From Rurimicrobium sp040387755 (lineage in GTDB: Bacteria; Bacteroidota; Bacteroidia; Chitinophagales; Chitinophagaceae): 64,000 nt of DNA. Below the pieces are notes generated by a model. It did not search any database, had not been told where the DNA came from, and was given only the letters and a program-made list of their open reading frames with translations. A program made the translations under genes and the position numbers. Positions 60,294 through 64,000 of the stretch are shown piece by piece. The stretch lies in NCBI GenBank assembly GCA_040387755.1, contig JAZKDB010000001.1:310001-374000 (forward strand). The letters run 5' to 3'. How positions within the stretch are numbered: the first letter of the stretch is position 1; every line of letters starts with the position of its first letter.

Positions 60294-62240
60294 GTGAAGA
60301 AAATATCCGTCATTATTGTCAATTACAATGTGCAGTACTTTTTAGAAGTCTGCCTGCACTCTGTGATGCGTGCCTGCAGGGGTTTTGATGCAGAAATCAT
60401 TGTGGTGGATAATCACTCCACAGACGGCAGCAATGAGATGGTAAAAGCTCATTTTCCATCGGTACAGTTGATTGAAAACAAAGACAACAAGGGTTTTTCC
60501 AAAGCCAATAATCAGGCTGTAGCTATTGCAAAAGGTGAGTATATCCTGTTTTTGAACCCGGATACTGTAATGCCGGAAGATTTTTTTCAACGCACTATCG
60601 CCTTTATGGATGCGCACCCAAAAGCGGGTGCATTGGGGCCAAGGCTTATAGATGGTAAAGGGACTTTTGCCCCGGACGCCAAGAAATCCTTCCCAACACT
60701 GTCGGTTGCTATTTTTAAAACCACAGGTCTCAATAAAATATTCAGTCGTTCTCCTTATATCAACAAATACTATGCAGTACATGTACAGGAGCATGAAACT
60801 GCAGCAGTAGAAGTGCTTTCGGGCTGTTGTATGCTCTTGCGCAGTTCTTTACTACAGCGTATCGGTCCTGCATTTGACGAAGATTATTTTATGTATTGCG
60901 AGGATGTTGATTTGTCATTCAGGATACAGCAGGCTGGTTACGAGAATATTTACTTCCCTGAGGCAACACTCATTCATTATAAAGGAGAGAGTACACGAAA
61001 GGCTTCGCTATCTTATATCCGCATTTTTAATGAGGCCCTTTCTACATTTGTACGAAAGCATTATACCAAAGCCAATGCGACCTTGTTTATCCTGCTCATT
61101 AATATTGGTATCGCACTTAGGGCTGTCTGGTCTTTCTTTAAAGTGTTTTTTAAGTTTTTCAAAACACCCATATTTGATGCTTTACTCCTACTGGGTGTAT
61201 TGCTGCTGATGAATCAGGTGTGGGTAGAAGGGGTGAAGCACATGAAGCCTGTGGAGGCTGCCACACTTTATGCCACTTTCCCCGTGTATATATTGTTATG
61301 GACACTAAGTGTTTACCTTAATGGTGGTTACGATCAGCCTTATCGGGGATTGAGGGTGATGCGTGGTATGATGGTAGGCACGATTATTATTCTGGCTTAT
61401 TTTGGGATATTATCTGCCGAGTTTCGTTATTCCAGAGCAGTTATCCTGTTTAGCGGTGCGCTGGGAGCAATCGGTATTCTGGGTATGCGCGAATTGCTGG
61501 ACTGGCTGGGTATAGCCAAGGTCTTGCGCTACAACAGAGTGGCCAAGCGGGCGGTGATTGTGGCCAGCAAAGAACAGTATCATCAGACAGCAGCTTTGCT
61601 GCATCTGGTACATTATGCTCCGGATATCGTGGGTAGGGTAGCTCTTGGGATTAATGAGGCCGATTCATTGACCCAATTAAAAGGAATGAAGCCTCTGTTG
61701 CATACGCTTAATGTCAACGAAGTGGTTTTTTGTGTAGAAGGTCTTAGCTATGAAGATATTCTGCAGCAAATGCAGGATTGTGGCGACCGCTACGATTACA
61801 AAATACATATACCGGGCAGCAGGAGTTTTGTAGGCTCCAATTCCAGCACATCGGCAGGTGATTTATACACTGCCGACAAGCGATATAATATTGCCACATT
61901 CATTTCGATGCGTAATAAACGTGTTTTTGACATAGTCTCGGCCATGATTTTATTGTTGTTGAGCCCTGTTTTGTTGTTTAAAGTGTCTGACAAAGCAGGA
62001 ATGTTTGTTAATATATTTTCTGTGCTTATGGGTGGTAAAACATGGATTGGATATGGAACTGCTTATGCAAATTTGCCACGAATGAAAGGGAGTGTTTTGC
62101 CACCATATGCGATGCAGCAAGGCTTTGAGCCTCAACAAAATGTGCAACATCTGGCTGCTTTGGAGTATGCAGAGCACTATGTGGTGGGCATTGATTTTTC
62201 GCTTTTGCTCAAGAACTTGAAATTTCTGGGAAAAAAGTAA
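60294..62240 (+). CDS. GT2 glycosyltransferase fused to a membrane module
   Basis: 648 residues, GTG start. The N-terminal GT2 domain (1 to about 240) shows SVIIVNYNVQYFL, AEIIVVDNHSTDGS, the metal-binding LFLNPDTVMP and EDVDLSFRIQQAGY. It is followed by four to five membrane helices (about 250-410) and a Rossmann-like cytoplasmic domain (RAVIVASKEQYHQ ... NVNEVVFCVEGLSYEDI). A final KRVFDIVSAMILLLLSPVLL segment resembles the membrane-entry helix of polyprenyl-phosphate sugar transferases, but the catalytic part of those enzymes is absent. It probably acts in polysaccharide or glycolipid assembly at the inner membrane. Confidence 0.83.
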   Translation: MKKISVIIVNYNVQYFLEVCLHSVMRACRGFDAEIIVVDNHSTDGSNEMVKAHFPSVQLIENKDNKGFSKANNQAVAIAKGEYILFLNPDTVMPEDFFQRTIAFMDAHPKAGALGPRLIDGKGTFAPDAKKSFPTLSVAIFKTTGLNKIFSRSPYINKYYAVHVQEHETAAVEVLSGCCMLLRSSLLQRIGPAFDEDYFMYCEDVDLSFRIQQAGYENIYFPEATLIHYKGESTRKASLSYIRIFNEALSTFVRKHYTKANATLFILLINIGIALRAVWSFFKVFFKFFKTPIFDALLLLGVLLLMNQVWVEGVKHMKPVEAATLYATFPVYILLWTLSVYLNGGYDQPYRGLRVMRGMMVGTIIILAYFGILSAEFRYSRAVILFSGALGAIGILGMRELLDWLGIAKVLRYNRVAKRAVIVASKEQYHQTAALLHLVHYAPDIVGRVALGINEADSLTQLKGMKPLLHTLNVNEVVFCVEGLSYEDILQQMQDCGDRYDYKIHIPGSRSFVGSNSSTSAGDLYTADKRYNIATFISMRNKRVFDIVSAMILLLLSPVLLFKVSDKAGMFVNIFSVLMGGKTWIGYGTAYANLPRMKGSVLPPYAMQQGFEPQQNVQHLAALEYAEHYVVGIDFSLLLKNLKFLGKK

Positions 62241-62249
62241 AAAAAAATT

Positions 62250-62279
62250 TTGCAGGAATGTTTTTTTTTCTATTTTTGC
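62250..62279 (+). promoter_or_regulatory. predicted promoter of tRNA-Asn
   Basis: TTTG (62250-62253), 18-bp spacer and TATTTTTG (62272-62279) fit the phylum consensus; the tRNA starts 22 bp downstream. Confidence 0.6.
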
Positions 62280-62301
62280 AATCCCAAAACGGGGAACGCA
62301 T

Positions 62302-62375
62302 TCTTCCTTAGCTCAGTTGGTTAGAGCATCTGACTGTTAATCAGAGGGTCTCAGGTTCAAGTCCTGAAGGGAGAG
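62302..62375 (+). tRNA. tRNA-Asn (GTT)
   Basis: 74 nt, CCA not encoded. Anticodon loop CTGTTAA with GTT between TCTGA-like stems, D arm GCTC/GAGC, T arm TCAGG-TTCAAGT-CCTGA, acceptor TCTTCCT/AGGGAGA with one T-G wobble, and the G discriminator expected for Asn. Confidence 0.95.
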
Positions 62376-62384
62376 CAACAATAC

Positions 62385-62414
62385 AAAAGGGTTTCAAGCA
62401 ATTGAAACCCTTTT
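62385..62414 (+). terminator. terminator of tRNA-Asn
   Basis: 13-bp stem AAAAGGGTTTCAA (62385-62397) with 62402-62414, GCAA tetraloop, then more T residues. Confidence 0.92.
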
Positions 62415-62935
62415 TGTTTTTAGTATTCCCAACAAACAGGCGGCACAAATCAAACTAAAAATTTTTGCAAATCGATTTTGCCTTACTTTTTCAAATTCTT
62501 TTTCTACTAGCCATTCTGTTTTGGCAAAGATTGCCTGATGATGTACTAAGGTCGAAATTATCTTTTTTGAATAGAAATTATCTTTTCCGTATTCATCCTT
62601 ATGCCTGAGGGATATTAGAATACTGTTTATCCTGATGAATTGACTTTTTCTTGTGTAGTTTAAAATGTAAATCACCTTCAATTGTAAATTAATTAATAGT
62701 TTATACAAATAAATAATTGAATATTAGCAGTTTAAATTATCGATTAGATTAAATTTCAAAAGCCGTGGAAATTTCCTCGTCTGGCAAACTCAGTATGTAG
62801 TATGTTTATCCGGATTATAGAATAAGGTGATATTCTTCAATAGAAATAGGATGAAATCAGAGGTGCAAATTTTATTCAGTAGAATGCATGAAGTTCCAAA
62901 AAATAGAAAACGAAGCAGTATTTGGACGGAGTTTT
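62415..62935. other. gene-free AT-rich stretch
   Basis: No convincing gene. A 104-codon minus-strand frame runs into the tRNA terminator and has no domain. The word GGAAATTTCC at 62766 repeats the core of the direct repeats near the tandem GNAT gene. Confidence 0.5.
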
Positions 62936-62965
62936 ACCGTTCATTAAATAAAACATACCGTTCGT
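62936..62965 (+). promoter_or_regulatory. LytTR operator: two exact-consensus direct repeats
   Basis: ACCGTTCAT (62936-62944) and ACCGTTCGT (62957-62965) each match the published LytTR half-site [TA][AC][CA]GTTN[AG][TG] at all nine positions. They are in direct orientation with a 12-bp gap, the standard geometry. The second half-site ends 8 bp before the -33 element of the promoter at 62974, the usual place for an activator. Confidence 0.75.
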
Positions 62966-62973
62966 TAAATAAG

Positions 62974-63006
62974 TTTGGCAAGATGCTGCTCAACTTAATA
63001 CATTTG
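62974..63006 (+). promoter_or_regulatory. predicted LytTR-controlled promoter
   Basis: TTTG (62974-62977), 21-bp spacer and TACATTTG (62999-63006), the same -7 word as tRNA-Met. Transcription would start near 63013 and give a leader of about 180 nt before the ATG at 63196. Confidence 0.68.
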
Positions 63007-63111
63007 ATTTTAAGTTTTTTGTACTCAGATTTTGCTTTTTCCAGAATCGACGCTTTTGTATTAAGATAATATTAACTATTAATAGTTAGTTATGTTTTTT
63101 TATGTTTATTT

Positions 63112-63142
63112 TTTGAATTGTTAAAAATTACTTTAACATTTG
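63112..63142 (+). promoter_or_regulatory. second possible promoter of the 63.2-kb gene
   Basis: TTTG (63112-63115), 19-bp spacer and AACATTTG (63135-63142), one mismatch in the -7 element. Start near 63149. Confidence 0.4.
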
Positions 63143-63195
63143 TATTGAAACCAGTTGCTTTATGAGCAGCGAAAACCTGAACCAATAAACCCACC

Positions 63196-64000
63196 ATGTC
63201 AAGACTAGTGCTCTTTTTGCTCTATATTTTGTCGGCACTATCTGTGTCAGGCAAGTCTTTGACAGACACAGCATTACTAAATATAGATTTCCCTATTAGT
63301 AATAAGTATAATAAGTTTTCCCAGACATTATACTATCAAACTAATATTGATACGCTGGTTAATATTAAATTAAATTGCTATTATTGGGCAGGTCAAACAG
63401 ACAGTATACACCTTTACGATTTAACATTTGAGGATATCAAAATCAAGGCAGGTGCAGGCTATGTGGATTTGCCATTTTCCAAAGCTGTGAGTACCCATAA
63501 GATGCATGCAGAGTATTTTGAGGTTATCCAACGCTTCAAGATGGTACCGGCTGGTCAATACAAAACCACTGTTTCTATTCTTTCAGCCAAGTACAAAGAT
63601 TCTGTTTTGGCCTCATCCAGCATAGAGCAGTTTGCCGACAGTAATTTATCTGCAAGTTCCGGACTGAAAGAAAAGATGAATGCCGCCGTAGCATTGCCCA
63701 AAAAAGCAAAACAAAAGGCGCAGCAAAAAGCATCCAAAAACAGGAATACATCCTCCAGCAATGAGACGCAGATCAGGAGTGCAGAACAAAAAATGAAAAG
63801 ACAACTCCGCATGGTCAAAGGTCTGGAGATGCACCCTAAAACAATAGACGGAAAAACATTCAGCGAAGCCTGGTACAAAAATTTCTTTTTGGGCAGATAT
63901 GAAATGGCCTCTGTCAAAGAACTGAATGAACGTGCAGAAAAGGAATCAAAGCAATTAGGTGCTAATGCATCCTCGATGGTGACTAATGAACTGGAGGGCT
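63196..64000 (+). CDS. large secreted protein of unknown function (3' truncated)
   Basis: The frame starts with ATG at 63196 and stays open to the window edge (268 codons). The first 20 residues form a signal peptide (LVLFLLYILSALSVSGKS). The next 135 residues look like one beta-rich domain (NIDFPISNKYNKFSQTLYY ... RFKMVPAGQYKTTVSIL). A Lys/Ala/Gln-rich helical linker follows (PKKAKQKAQQKASKN), then a mixed domain. No family is recognised. The rest, including a possible sorting tail, lies outside. An exact LytTR operator and promoter lie upstream. Confidence 0.75.
   Translation, partial: MSRLVLFLLYILSALSVSGKSLTDTALLNIDFPISNKYNKFSQTLYYQTNIDTLVNIKLNCYYWAGQTDSIHLYDLTFEDIKIKAGAGYVDLPFSKAVSTHKMHAEYFEVIQRFKMVPAGQYKTTVSILSAKYKDSVLASSSIEQFADSNLSASSGLKEKMNAAVALPKKAKQKAQQKASKNRNTSSSNETQIRSAEQKMKRQLRMVKGLEMHPKTIDGKTFSEAWYKNFFLGRYEMASVKELNERAEKESKQLGANASSMVTNELEG

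Noticed and set aside
62394..62708. 104-codon minus-strand frame after tRNA-Asn
   Set aside because: Its last codons are the tRNA terminator stem, and no domain or promoter is visible.
62827..63069. 80-codon frame over the LytTR operator
   Set aside because: The YRSLNK duplication in it comes from the 21-bp direct repeat; the frame covers operator and promoter and ends before the real gene.

Overview
The window looks like a chromosome segment of a member of the Bacteroidota, probably of the Chitinophagaceae/Sphingobacteriia type. Five coding regions end in (or consist of) the type A C-terminal sorting domain of the type IX secretion system. The three tRNA genes and several protein genes carry the phylum-specific promoter pattern TTTG - about 19-21 bp - TAnnTTTG. 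Gene starts lack clear Shine-Dalgarno sequences, and LytTR regulators and FKBP/NdpA/KdsA-type housekeeping genes fit the same group. The genus cannot be fixed from the sequence alone.

Layout. 0-7 kb: the 3' part of a secreted alpha/beta hydrolase, a secreted transglutaminase-like protein, a polysaccharide pair (O-antigen ligase/polymerase plus Wzz-like chain-length protein) and prfA. 7.0-7.7 kb: an unusual palindrome-dense intergenic region with a perfect 45-bp inverted repeat. 7.7-11.4 kb: small proteins, grpE-dnaJ and a lipoprotein. 11.5-19 kb: an almost complete heme operon on the minus strand (hemA-C-D-E-F, a thiamine-binding-like protein, hemB, hemL) from a promoter at about 18.98 kb. 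19-36 kb: mostly core metabolism and envelope genes (inositol-phosphatase family, TolC-like protein, tRNA-Met, malic enzyme, FKBP, NdpA, glycosyltransferase plus LpxH-like phosphatase, cold-shock-domain protein, cystathionine beta-synthase divergent from oxyR, an inactive M16 peptidase, kdsA).

36-44.7 kb is accessory in character. It holds the 3' stump of an HlyD gene, then a peptide-export cassette with a C39-peptidase ABC transporter, an HlyD partner, a CPBP/CAAX-type membrane protein and two small double-glycine-leader peptides. An AraC regulator, a seven-bladed regulator-propeller protein and a LytTR response regulator follow. 44.9-58.3 kb carries type IX cargo proteins, a tandem GNAT protein bracketed by direct repeats, a 66-bp tandem array, DPP-IV, an AsmA-like protein and an EamA transporter. 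58.3-64 kb has an orphan sorting domain followed 1 bp later by a stand-alone LytTR protein, tRNA-Gln, a GT2 glycosyltransferase fused to a second membrane module, tRNA-Asn, and the 5' end of a large secreted protein.

The most notable signal is regulatory. A pair of 9-bp half-sites with 21-bp period at 62936-62965 matches the published LytTR-binding consensus exactly and sits directly upstream of a perfect phylum-type promoter. A four-copy, 21-bp-period array of related half-sites lies upstream of the type IX cargo gene at 58.28 kb, and a weaker set lies between the LytTR response regulator and the cargo gene at 44.9 kb. Together with two LytTR genes this suggests a local LytTR regulon of secreted proteins. 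The second notable system is the two-peptide double-glycine cassette at 36.3-41.0 kb.
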